Positions 1 through 7,723 of a DNA stretch of 64,000 nt are shown here, piece by piece (position 1 is the stretch's first letter; the number at the start of each line of letters is the position of its first letter). The stretch comes from JAJRTE01 sp964418585. Its GTDB lineage: Bacteria; Myxococcota_A; UBA796; JAJRTE01. The notes under the pieces are model-generated. The model was not told where the DNA came from. It saw only the letters and a program-made list of their open reading frames with translations, and did no database searches. The translations under genes were made by a program, and so were the position numbers. The stretch spans positions 18,754 through 82,753 of the forward strand of contig CAYQMG010000079.1 of assembly GCA_964418585.1 (NCBI GenBank), given 5' to 3'.

Positions 1-378
1 GATGTATTCGCGTTCGGCGTCGCGTACATGCTGCAACAGGACCTGCTTGGCGGTTTGAGCTGCGATGCGGCCGAATCCGTCGAGGTCGGCCTTGATCCCG
101 AGGCTGTCACCCACCTCGGCGCCGGGGTCGAGTTCCCTGGCTTCCTCCAGGGAGATCTCAACTTCCTCGTCTTCCAGCTCCTCGACCACCGTCCGGAACT
201 CGAAAAGTTCCACCTCGCCAAGTTCCTCGTTGTACTGGGCCTCAATGTCGGTGTTTGGGCCCAACATCTTGCGGGCCGCGGCGAGAATCGATTTCTCGCA
301 CGCCTCCACCAACACCTCCCGCGGGATCCCCTTGTCCTTGGCGATCTGCTCGATCGCGCGGGCGAGTTCCGACATCAT
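1..378 (-). CDS. nusA: Transcription termination/antitermination factor NusA, N-terminal part
   Basis: NusA binds RNA polymerase and controls pausing, termination and antitermination. Only the first 126 codons are inside the window; the gene continues past position 1. The visible part matches the NusA N-terminal domain: an opening MSELARAIEQIAKDKGI helix, then KSILAAARK, and TAKQVLLQHVRDAEREYI at the cut end, which leads into the S1 domain in family members. Two in-frame ATGs lie side by side (378 and 375); 378 is chosen because GGAG lies 10 nt upstream. It follows rimP by about 100 nt on the same strand, the usual rimP-nusA order. Confidence 0.93.
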   Translation of the reverse strand, partial: MMSELARAIEQIAKDKGIPREVLVEACEKSILAAARKMLGPNTDIEAQYNEELGEVELFEFRTVVEELEDEEVEISLEEARELDPGAEVGDSLGIKADLDGFGRIAAQTAKQVLLQHVRDAEREYI

Positions 379-481
379 CTCCACGTCACTCCAGCATGAA
401 GACGCCAGCTCAGCCCTGACGATTGGCCCTCGAACCAGTACGAAAGCCTTCCGTATCCCTCGGCTGAACCCGTCAAGCTCA

Positions 482-964
482 TCAATCCGCAAACAGGTCG
501 GCGTGGTCGGGCTTCAGGTTCGCCCGCGAAATCTCGTCCATTCGGACGGATACCACACCTGTATTTCCTCCGACATCCAGTCGGATCCATCCATCTTCGA
601 CCGAGGCGATCCGCCCCGTGAACCATCGTCGCCCATCCCGGGGGTGGATCAACCCGATCCGCGCCCTCTTGCCCAGGAAGCGGAGGAAATCCCCCTCGCT
701 CACCAGACGCCGCTCGACTCCCGGCGAGGAAACCTCCAGGTTGTACGACCCCGGGAACATCCCGTCGAGTGCCTCGAGCGCACCGAGACGGCGACTCACA
801 CGCACGCAGTCGTCAAGCGAGATCGGCACGGTGTGGTCGTCGTGCTCGATGGTGACCCGGAGCACCGGGGAGCGGTGCCCCCCGGCCAGCTCGACCACCA
901 CCACACGGTATCCCAACGCCTCCACCTCGGGCGTGACCAGCGTCTGGATCTCTCCCAGGTCCAT
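482..964 (-). CDS. rimP: Ribosome maturation factor RimP
   Basis: RimP assists late assembly of the 30S subunit. The 160-residue product has the usual family length and the two-domain pattern: an N-terminal alpha/beta domain (residues 1-75, with VEALGYRVVVVEL and DDCVRVSRRL) carrying the family motif YNLEVSSPGVERRL near residue 80, then a C-terminal SH3-like barrel. The ATG at 964 is chosen over an upstream in-frame start at 1078 because it has TGGAGG just upstream and begins at the conserved domain. It sits between rimI and nusA on the same strand and is probably cotranscribed with them. Confidence 0.95.
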   Translation of the reverse strand: MDLGEIQTLVTPEVEALGYRVVVVELAGGHRSPVLRVTIEHDDHTVPISLDDCVRVSRRLGALEALDGMFPGSYNLEVSSPGVERRLVSEGDFLRFLGKRARIGLIHPRDGRRWFTGRIASVEDGWIRLDVGGNTGVVSVRMDEISRANLKPDHADLFAD

Positions 965-1114
965 GGGCCTCCAGCGTGTTCCCCGGGCCGCTTGCACCAA
1001 CTGCTGCGGCTGAAAAAAACGAAAGGGCTCAAGGCCCCTCTCGAGTCCGTCCCCGTTTCCAACGTGCAATAATGCCACTGGGGAAGAAGGGCCGCAAGGA
1101 AAAAAGCCCGCCGT

Positions 1115-1600
1115 TCAGCGAAGCGCAGCAAGGTGCAGCGCCATAAGCCAGGCGTCCTCTCGCGGACTTCGATAGTAGTCCTTCCGGACGCCCTGGACGG
1201 CGAACCCCAACCGCTCGTACAGGGCCCGCGCAGCGGTCCGCGACCTGCGCACCTCCAGGTGGCAGGTGACGGCTCCGTCTGCTCTCAAGCCGGCCAGCAG
1301 GTGCTGCAACAATCGGAGCGCGATCCCTTGCCGTCGCCACCCGGGGAGCGTACCCACCTGGACCAGGGTGGCCTCGTCAGCTACCAACCAGGCCAGGGCA
1401 TAGGCCACGAGGCCGCCTCCCTGCTTCTCGACCACGGTCACCCGGGCATGGGGTTGCGCCATTTCTTCCTGCAACCCTTCCAGAGACCATGCGTCCGGCC
1501 CCAATGCCTGGATTGCTATCCGGTGAATCGCCTCCAGATCCGATGGGACCGCAGGCCGAATCTCCGTCTCTGGGCTCAGCCCCCCCGCCATGGCTCCCAT
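1115..1600 (-). CDS. rimI: GNAT N-acetyltransferase, RimI-like
   Basis: A 161-residue GNAT acetyltransferase. RimI acetylates the N-terminal alanine of ribosomal protein S18. The acetyl-CoA loop is seen as GWRRQGIALRLL, followed by LEVRRSRTAARALYERLGF, the typical RimI ending of motif B, and a tyrosine pair (KDYYRSP). Start: ATG 1600 has GGAG five nt upstream. The frame is open to 1843, but that extension is Cys-rich and unlike RimI. A very good promoter at 1846-1874 leaves a leader of about 240 nt. The substrate is inferred from family resemblance; a general GNAT is the alternative. Confidence 0.82.
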   Translation of the reverse strand: MGAMAGGLSPETEIRPAVPSDLEAIHRIAIQALGPDAWSLEGLQEEMAQPHARVTVVEKQGGGLVAYALAWLVADEATLVQVGTLPGWRRQGIALRLLQHLLAGLRADGAVTCHLEVRRSRTAARALYERLGFAVQGVRKDYYRSPREDAWLMALHLAALR

Positions 1601-1845
1601 GCTCACTCCAGGCCCTCTCGCTCGCCGTTCGACCCCCAATACCCCCGTCACTCGCGACCGGCCGCCTCGACCATGCGTCAACCCTGCTGCTGCACGGCAC
1701 GACGTGAACAGTGCACCGCACAACCCGGCACCAAAGTGTCGACTCACCGATCTGCAAGCCGACGCGCAATACGGTGGGAGTTCAAAGGGAGTCACACCCG
1801 CGTTGCACGCGGTGGAATCTTCCGGATCCATGGGCCAGCACACCC
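1601..1845 (-). other. Long leader of the rimI-rimP-nusA transcript, no gene recognised
   Basis: About 240 nt separate the promoter from the rimI start. No tRNA, SRP RNA or known riboswitch pattern was recognised. It contains a perfect short inverted repeat, CCGCGT-TGC-ACGCGG (about 1799-1813), without a following T tract. The rimI frame stays open through it with an ATG at 1831, only about 8 nt from the predicted transcription start, so a leaderless N-terminal extension is formally possible but looks unlike the family. Confidence 0.4.
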
Positions 1846-1874
1846 ATTGTATCCACCGGAAACGAGGTTGTCAA
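1846..1874 (-). promoter_or_regulatory. Promoter for rimI-rimP-nusA
   Basis: On the minus strand TTGACA (1874-1869), a 17-bp spacer and TACAAT (1851-1846). This is a near-consensus sigma-70-type promoter, with predicted start near 1839. Confidence 0.7.
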
Positions 1875-1899
1875 GCAGGCTCGAGCCGACTTGTCAGGC

Positions 1900-2646
1900 T
1901 CATCGCCTCGAGTGGCGTGCAGGGGCGGAGGCAGCACGGGCGCAATGACGACGAGGCGAAACAGGGCGTGCGCTGGAGGAATCGATCTCCCGGGTGGGCA
2001 CCACCACGTCTGCACGCTCCCGCAACGAGGCGACCCAACGGTCGAAGTCCTTCCGACACCGGGCCTCGAAAAGCTCGAACAACACCTGGTCTCGTACCTC
2101 GAGAAACGGACGCCCCCCCCACCGGGAAGCGTCCGCCTCGTACTGTTGACGGAGCGTGGCGTCGTCCGGCACTTCGAACCCGAGCTTGAATCGAATGTAG
2201 CCTTCCACCCGAAGCCGCCGGCTGAAGAATTCCCGCTCCATCTCCAGGTTCCAGCCGTGCCTGGCCTCGAAGGATTGGAATGCGGCTTCATCAGGGAACA
2301 GGCCTCGAAACGCCGCCAACCTCGCCTCCACGTCCCGATCTCGAACCGCCACCACGTTGACCCGCGTGGCTGCGTCGAACAGCAGTTCGTCGATGACCAC
2401 GATCTCGAGCATGGCGTCCGGGGCGAGGTTTTTCACGTCTTCGATGGGACGAGGCCAGCCGAGACCGGTTCCGCCGGTCACCTCGAGGTAGTCTCGATAC
2501 AGGTCGACCCGGCTCTGCGTGATGGGTTGATCGTCCACGACCAGCAAGATCCGATCGATCAGCGTGGCCCCCGTCCCGGTCCCGGGGACCGCTGCTGTCA
2601 CCAGGGAGATGAGCAGCACCACCAGGTGCGCCGGAACCCGGTTCAT
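1900..2646 (-). CDS. Exported SurA-N-like chaperone/foldase domain protein
   Basis: 248 residues beginning with a cleavable-looking signal peptide (MNRVPAHLVVLLISLVTAA). The mature start, LIDRILLVVDDQPITQSRV, is the pattern with which SurA-type periplasmic chaperones begin, and the rest is helical and charged. No parvulin prolyl-isomerase domain follows, so it is a SurA N-terminal-domain protein rather than full SurA. Periplasmic chaperone action on outer membrane proteins is inferred. Its ATG overlaps the stop of the upstream CPBP protease gene (ATGA), indicating translational coupling. An in-frame extension to 3492 only shadows that gene. Confidence 0.7.
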   Translation of the reverse strand: MNRVPAHLVVLLISLVTAAVPGTGTGATLIDRILLVVDDQPITQSRVDLYRDYLEVTGGTGLGWPRPIEDVKNLAPDAMLEIVVIDELLFDAATRVNVVAVRDRDVEARLAAFRGLFPDEAAFQSFEARHGWNLEMEREFFSRRLRVEGYIRFKLGFEVPDDATLRQQYEADASRWGGRPFLEVRDQVLFELFEARCRKDFDRWVASLRERADVVVPTREIDSSSARPVSPRRHCARAASAPARHSRR

Positions 2647-3365
2647 GGGGGAATCACTCCGTAGCACGTGTCCAACGTGACCATCACGATGTTGCACAGG
2701 CCGTGAAACAGGGCCGAGGCCAGCACATTGCCCGTCTTCTCCCGGACCCAGCCAAACACGAGGGCCGGGAAAAAGATGGAGAAGTGCCACCATCGAACCA
2801 CCACCAACGAGTGCCCGGCGGCGAACAACACGGCGGTGATGAACAGGGACCAGCCGAACGGGACGCCCAGGAAACGCCAACGGCGGTCGAACACCTGGTT
2901 GAGCCGCGATTGCATGTACCCCCGGTAGAAGAATTCTTCCGGAAGTGCCACCACCAGGATGTGATAGGCGACCACCTCGGTCCAGAAACGTTCGGGTAAA
3001 AGCCACTGTGGATGGCGGCCGAACAGCAGGCCCTGGTAGACGTGGTTGGCGAGCACGAATGGCCCCAGAATCGTGAAGGCCAGGAGGGCGTTCAATTTCA
3101 GTGCCGGCCACAGTCCTTCCAGAGCCAATCCGAATTCGGCCGGCTCCAGGTGCTTCCGCTCCAACCACAGGATGGGCACGTAGATGAACAGGACCGGAAT
3201 GCCTAGCAAGACCCAATCGGGAAGTCCGGCAGTGGCCTGAATCGACACCAGTGCTCGAACCGCCAGCAGGGTGGCGAGGTACAACCCCCCTACCTCGAGC
3301 ATGACCTGCCGCCGGCGCGGCCCCTCGATCGCCGACACCGCCTTCCCTGGTGTCTGCTCCGTCAA
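2643..3365 (-). CDS. CPBP-family intramembrane metalloprotease
   Basis: A 240-residue polytopic membrane protein with the three conserved CPBP (CAAX protease/bacteriocin processing) motifs: EEFFYRGYMQSRL near residue 140, FAAGHSLV, and ALFHGLCN near the C-terminus. The paired Glu and the two His are the expected metal/catalytic residues. Family members cleave within membranes; the substrate is unknown. The likely start is the TTG at 3365, preceded by GGGAGG and overlapping the stop of the SAM hydrolase gene; ATG 3302 is the alternative. Overlaps on both sides place it in the middle of a three-gene operon. Confidence 0.83.
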   Translation of the reverse strand: MTEQTPGKAVSAIEGPRRRQVMLEVGGLYLATLLAVRALVSIQATAGLPDWVLLGIPVLFIYVPILWLERKHLEPAEFGLALEGLWPALKLNALLAFTILGPFVLANHVYQGLLFGRHPQWLLPERFWTEVVAYHILVVALPEEFFYRGYMQSRLNQVFDRRWRFLGVPFGWSLFITAVLFAAGHSLVVVRWWHFSIFFPALVFGWVREKTGNVLASALFHGLCNIVMVTLDTCYGVIPP

Positions 3366-4201
3366 TGCGCCTCCCGAACCTTCTCGAGGTCGTCCAACCG
3401 CACCAAAGACACCCGTGCCCCCACGCCCACCTGGAAACGCTCCGCTGCCGATCCCCCACGGACCGAAACTTCCACCCGATCGAAACTGCCAATCAGACCC
3501 AAGGGCGCGCCCTCGAGCACGTCTCCATAGGTGCGGTGCACGGAGACGCGCTCTCCCGAGACCTGAACCTCCCACCGGGCTCCACGCACCAGTTCCCCCG
3601 GAATGTTGGTCACCAGGTTGCCGAATCGGTCGACGTGTGATACCTCCCCGTCGATTCGCCCTTCTTGCACCACCGGTTGCAAGGCCTCGAGCCGGAGGGG
3701 AGACGGCCACACAGGTCCAAACTGACCCGGGGGAACGCCCCGCGACAGCCACGCTGCGGCCGGAGCAAACACGTCCCGCCCGTGAAAGGTCATGCTGGGC
3801 CGCGGCAAACGGTAGACCGACGCCTCGAGCCGCCACGCGCGGGCGTCGGGGAACGTTTCGAAAACAGGGGTGAAAAGGCCGTTGTCCGGCCCCACGAATA
3901 GGTGGTTCCCGGCCGAAACCACAATGGGCGCACGGTCCGTGCCCACACCAGGATCCACCACGGCCAGGTGCACGGTCCCTTCTGGAAAGTAACGCCAGGA
4001 CGCCTCGAGCATGAAGGCACCGATACGAATCGACTGGGGTGGGACTTCGTGCGACAGGTCCACGGGCACAGCCAGGGGATTGATCCCCAGAATCACGCCC
4101 TTCATGACGCCCACGTAAGGGTCCGACAGGCCGAAGTCGGTCAAGATCGAGACCACACACCGGCGAACATCACCACACACCTCCGGCATGGTCCTGGACA
4201 A
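3362..4201 (-). CDS. SAM hydrolase / SAM-dependent halogenase family protein (DUF62)
   Basis: 279 residues of the SAM hydroxide adenosyltransferase (DUF62, COG1912) family, which splits S-adenosylmethionine into adenosine and methionine. The N-terminal signature is clear: ILTDFGLSDPYVGVMKG near residue 20, then LAVVDPGVGTDRAPI and DNGLFTPV, and a C-terminal beta-barrel with DRFGNLVTNI. Start: TTG 4201 with AGGAGGAGAGGAG upstream; an ATG four codons later is the alternative. Hydrolase rather than halogenase is assumed, because hydrolases are by far the commoner members. It heads the overlapping trio with the CPBP protease and SurA-N-like genes. Confidence 0.86.
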   Translation of the reverse strand: MSRTMPEVCGDVRRCVVSILTDFGLSDPYVGVMKGVILGINPLAVPVDLSHEVPPQSIRIGAFMLEASWRYFPEGTVHLAVVDPGVGTDRAPIVVSAGNHLFVGPDNGLFTPVFETFPDARAWRLEASVYRLPRPSMTFHGRDVFAPAAAWLSRGVPPGQFGPVWPSPLRLEALQPVVQEGRIDGEVSHVDRFGNLVTNIPGELVRGARWEVQVSGERVSVHRTYGDVLEGAPLGLIGSFDRVEVSVRGGSAAERFQVGVGARVSLVRLDDLEKVREAH

Positions 4202-4224
4202 GGCTCCTCTCCTCCTCGTCGCCG

Positions 4225-5727
4225 CTACTCCATGATCTCACCGGATACATAGGCGTTCACCTCGTCCGGCTCGAGCGTGCGCACAATACTTCTCAAGTAG
4301 TTCCCATCCGCGTCCTTCTCGCTCAGATCTGCGATGTACGGAGGGATGGTCCGTCCCTGGTCGTCCGTCAAGATGCGCACGATCGGCCTGAGATGCAAGT
4401 CCGGATCGCTGTGATTGTGGTACACGCTGCCGATTTCCCGCGTGTCGAGCAGCACCATCGTGCCCATGGGATAGACTTGCAGAATGTTGACCAGCACCCG
4501 CAGCAAGGTCGGATCGTACTTCTTCCCCGATTCGTCAAGCATGATACGGAGGGCTTCGGTGGGTAGGTACCCGTCCCGGTGCGGCCGGCTCGTGGTCAGC
4601 GCGTCGTACGTGTCGGCAATGGCAATGATCCGGCTGAACAGGTGCGGCTTTCGGAAATGGAGACACTGGGGATACCCACCCTCCCGAAGCCACATGTGAT
4701 GCTCGAACGCCACCAACAGACGACGCCTGAGCGACCGGTTGAGGTGCGCCCCGCGCAACACTTCCCGCGCCGACCGGATCGGATGCCGCCGCACGGCATC
4801 CCACTCCTCCGCAGTCAGACTTTGGGGCTTCTCGAGCTGGACGGGACCGAGTTTCACCCGGCCGACGTCATAGTAGAGTGCGGCCAGAGCCAGATCCATC
4901 AGATCCTTCTTGGACAGGCCGAGATGCTTGCCCATCAGGATCGCCAGCATGGCCACGTGGACGGGGTGGAAATAAACGTAGTCCCCCTCGCATTTGAGAC
5001 TGTTCAACCCGCTGAAAAACAACTCGTCGTCGTAACACATGTCAATGAGCGTCTGGACGTTCTTGACCAACTTCAGCCGCTCCACGGGCTTGAGTTCCTC
5101 CCCCTGAACCACAACCCGCTTCATCGCCACCAGGATCTTGGCGTAGGTCTTGAGCGCTGCTTTCCGCTTGTTGTACGTACCATAGCGCCCCAGTTCACCC
5201 GCAGCGCCAAGCTCCAGGTACCGGTTGAACGATATCGACTTCACCCCCACCAGGGCCAACGCCTTGTTAAGCTTCCGGTACCCGTCCGGGTCCGGCTCCT
5301 TCTGAACAGGATGCTCCCGCACCACCTCCAGAAGCCGGAGCGCATCCACTCGCGTGATGTCTCCGTGAAACGTGACCCCTCCCGCGCCCCGCCGATTGAA
5401 CTCGCCCACCAAAAGCTTGATGTTGTTGTAGACCGTGGCGTCGCCCCGAATCCGGAAATCATTGATGTAGATCTGATCCTGATCCCCCTGCAGCACCAAC
5501 GGACTGATGTCCCTCAACAGGTCGTTCGTGGCACGCAGAAAAAAATCCAGCGATGCCTGAAGCGCCTCGTTGTGCACGTCGTGGATCGTTGCGGTCCGAA
5601 GCAGGAGGGCGAACCGTACCACGAGTTGTCGTCCCTTGATGTTGAGTTGCCGCGTGTCCACGCCATGAAACCGGGAGGGCCCCGTCCCGGGATCCCGGCT
5701 CCGTCCGGAAACATGCTCGAGTGCCAT
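4225..5727 (-). CDS. Degenerate HD-GYP domain protein
   Basis: 500 residues. The C-terminal half (about 250-420) is an HD-GYP domain, the fold that hydrolyses cyclic di-GMP. Retained are the first His (HPVHVA, 254/257), the later His (RRHP), the HH pair (343-344), GYP (351-353) and ADTYDAL. The signature HD pair is changed to YD (YYDVGR, 285-290), so one metal ligand is missing and activity is doubtful. The N-terminal 250 residues are an uncharacterised helical region. It follows the HEAT-repeat gene by about 60 nt on the same strand and is probably cotranscribed with it. A binding or scaffold role is more likely than catalysis (inference). Confidence 0.8.
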   Translation of the reverse strand: MALEHVSGRSRDPGTGPSRFHGVDTRQLNIKGRQLVVRFALLLRTATIHDVHNEALQASLDFFLRATNDLLRDISPLVLQGDQDQIYINDFRIRGDATVYNNIKLLVGEFNRRGAGGVTFHGDITRVDALRLLEVVREHPVQKEPDPDGYRKLNKALALVGVKSISFNRYLELGAAGELGRYGTYNKRKAALKTYAKILVAMKRVVVQGEELKPVERLKLVKNVQTLIDMCYDDELFFSGLNSLKCEGDYVYFHPVHVAMLAILMGKHLGLSKKDLMDLALAALYYDVGRVKLGPVQLEKPQSLTAEEWDAVRRHPIRSAREVLRGAHLNRSLRRRLLVAFEHHMWLREGGYPQCLHFRKPHLFSRIIAIADTYDALTTSRPHRDGYLPTEALRIMLDESGKKYDPTLLRVLVNILQVYPMGTMVLLDTREIGSVYHNHSDPDLHLRPIVRILTDDQGRTIPPYIADLSEKDADGNYLRSIVRTLEPDEVNAYVSGEIME

Positions 5728-5785
5728 GCTGGGTTCTCCACGACTTGCTGCGCGACCCGGCGCACCACGGACCGGGTCGTTGCGG

Positions 5786-7552
5786 TCAGTGCACCTTGCT
5801 CAACACCTGCCTGGCCTCCGCGGCCAACTCCGGGTCCTTGCCCCGCACGAGAGGCTCGAGCAGTCTGCGGGCGTCGTGGCCGCCCACGACTCCGATTCCG
5901 TGGACCACGGCCCGACGTATTTCCGCCTGACGCTGCTTGAGTTGTGCCTCGAGCAAGGGGAGGGCCTCTCTGCCTCGAATGTGTGCGAGGGCCATGAATA
6001 TGGCGCGTTTTTCGGCGAAGGAACGGTGTTTGAAAGTCTTGCCATTGATCTTTTCCACCAGCAGTTGAGCGGCCAGGCGGTCCCTGCGCACGGCCACGTG
6101 GCGCAAGGCGGCCATGCGGACTTCCTCCACCGGGTCGTTCAGCGCGGAGAGCGTGATTTCTCTGGCGCGGGGACTTTCGAACGAGCGCAGGGCGATGAGC
6201 ACCTCTTCGCGAACCCGCGGATCTGCGTGTGCGAAGGCCCCGAGGATGACCTCGAGGCTGTGCACGTCGCCGATCCGGCCCATTCCGTGAATGACATCGG
6301 CCAGGAGTTGGGGGCTGCCGGTGCGGACCACGTCGTGGAAGGGTTTCAGGTCTCCGCCAGAAACGGTGATGAGGGCATCCACGGCGGCTCTGCGCAGGTC
6401 TCCATCTTTGATCCCTTCCATCCACTCGAGGATACCGGGGACGTTTTCGGGAAGTTGCAACGAGAGGAAGCCGAAGAGCGCCCGCGCCCCTCCTTCGACG
6501 CGCCCTTCGTTCAAGCTGACCTTGAGGTACTCGAGCCGTTGGGGCTGCCCGAGTCGCAGGAAGAGTTTTTCCACCTTGTCATGGTGTGTGAATGCCCGGG
6601 CGTGGTCTTCAGAACTGAGCATCTTCAAGGGGAAGAGGATCTTGTTGGCGGTTTCCAGTGCGCCGTCTGCGAGGAGAACGTCGGTGACGCCGAGGAGCAC
6701 GGTGGTGAGTTCACCGAAGTCTTCAGGCGTTTCCTGGCGGAACATTTCGAAGATCACCTCGGCGACCCGTTCCATCGGGATCTCGTCCTCGAGGAGGCGG
6801 GCGACCTCCTTCTTGATATGCTCCTGTGCGGTGACATCGATGTCGTAGATGGTGTTGCTTTCCAGGGCGGAACGTTCCTCGAACGCGGCGGTGCCGGAAG
6901 CGACGTTGCGATACTCCTCCCGTTCCTCGGCGTCGAGTTTGAGCAGTTTGAGTTCAGCGCTCTTTTCCAGTGCTTCGGCCAGGTCCTCGGCCTCCCGTTC
7001 CAGGCGGGTACGCTCCTCGAGGTCCTCCAGTTCTTCGCCCTCGTTGTCGCTGGAAAGGTCCTCCTCGGCAAAGGTGTCCACCGAAAGGATCTGGATGTGC
7101 TTGAAGTCCGCCTCCCAGATGAGACTCACCACGTCCCGATCCATCCCTTCCCCGCGATCGAAGTCGGTCGTGATGATGTTCATGAAGGTCTCGAGTTCCT
7201 CTTCGGAGAGACCTTCGACGAAATCGAGGCGCCGGATGCCGTCGCGGTAGAGTCGGAATGCGAAGTTGTCCTCGCGGGTGTTGAGTTCGTAGACGACGGT
7301 GTCGTCCATTGAGATTCGAGTGGATTCGACCTGAAGGGAGAGGCGGCCGCAATCCTCCAGGTACCGGTGCATGCTTTCTGTGAGTTCTTTCCAGAACCGC
7401 TGATAGATTGCGTTGTTGCGTGCGTAGAGCCGAGTAGCCTTGGCGGTCTTGCTCAGGAGGTTGCAGAGTTCCTTTGCTGCCAGGACCTCGGGCGACAGGG
7501 TGGGCTTGGGTCCGGCGGCGGTGCTGGCTGTGGGAGGTCGAGGAGATGTCAT
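5786..7552 (-). CDS. HEAT-repeat protein
   Basis: 588 residues, no signal peptide. The N-terminal 200 residues contain an acidic, coiled-coil-like stretch (EELEDLEERTRLEREAEDL). The C-terminal third is built of HEAT-like helical repeats, for example DGDLRRAAVDALITV, ADPRVREEVLIALRSF, DPVEEVRMAALRHVAV and QAEIRRAVVHGIGVVGG. Such repeats bind partner proteins; no enzyme motif is present. The gene lies upstream of the degenerate HD-GYP gene and is divergent from the MshEN/receiver/PATAN gene, so the three may form one signalling unit. ATG 7552 follows a good promoter by about 48 nt. Confidence 0.8.
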   Translation of the reverse strand: MTSPRPPTASTAAGPKPTLSPEVLAAKELCNLLSKTAKATRLYARNNAIYQRFWKELTESMHRYLEDCGRLSLQVESTRISMDDTVVYELNTREDNFAFRLYRDGIRRLDFVEGLSEEELETFMNIITTDFDRGEGMDRDVVSLIWEADFKHIQILSVDTFAEEDLSSDNEGEELEDLEERTRLEREAEDLAEALEKSAELKLLKLDAEEREEYRNVASGTAAFEERSALESNTIYDIDVTAQEHIKKEVARLLEDEIPMERVAEVIFEMFRQETPEDFGELTTVLLGVTDVLLADGALETANKILFPLKMLSSEDHARAFTHHDKVEKLFLRLGQPQRLEYLKVSLNEGRVEGGARALFGFLSLQLPENVPGILEWMEGIKDGDLRRAAVDALITVSGGDLKPFHDVVRTGSPQLLADVIHGMGRIGDVHSLEVILGAFAHADPRVREEVLIALRSFESPRAREITLSALNDPVEEVRMAALRHVAVRRDRLAAQLLVEKINGKTFKHRSFAEKRAIFMALAHIRGREALPLLEAQLKQRQAEIRRAVVHGIGVVGGHDARRLLEPLVRGKDPELAAEARQVLSKVH

Positions 7553-7599
7553 CGCTGCTGCCCCGCTGTTTCGCTCCGATGCTGCACAGTCTGGCAGTC

Positions 7600-7627
7600 A
7601 TTGTATGAGGTGGACTGGATTTTTCAA
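7600..7627 (-). promoter_or_regulatory. Promoter for the HEAT-repeat and HD-GYP-like genes
   Basis: Minus-strand TTGAAA (7627-7622), 16-bp spacer, TACAAT (7605-7600); five of six consensus bases in each box. The predicted start lies about 40 nt before the ATG at 7552. Confidence 0.55.
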
Positions 7628-7723
7628 TCTTTTTCGGCTACAGTCGAGCGAGGCTCCGGAAGAGGCAGGGGCCGGGTAGTGCCCTGTGGACCGGCCCGAG
7701 GAGCTGGTGGGAGAACGGATCGC

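Noticed and set aside
1601..1845. tRNA or SRP RNA in the rimI leader
   Set aside because: No T-arm TTCGA, no acceptor-stem pairing and no SRP Alu/S-domain landmark could be found.
5726..7312. Plus-strand open frame of 528 codons
   Set aside because: Antisense to the HEAT-repeat gene, whose own frame shows regular repeats, a promoter and a good start.
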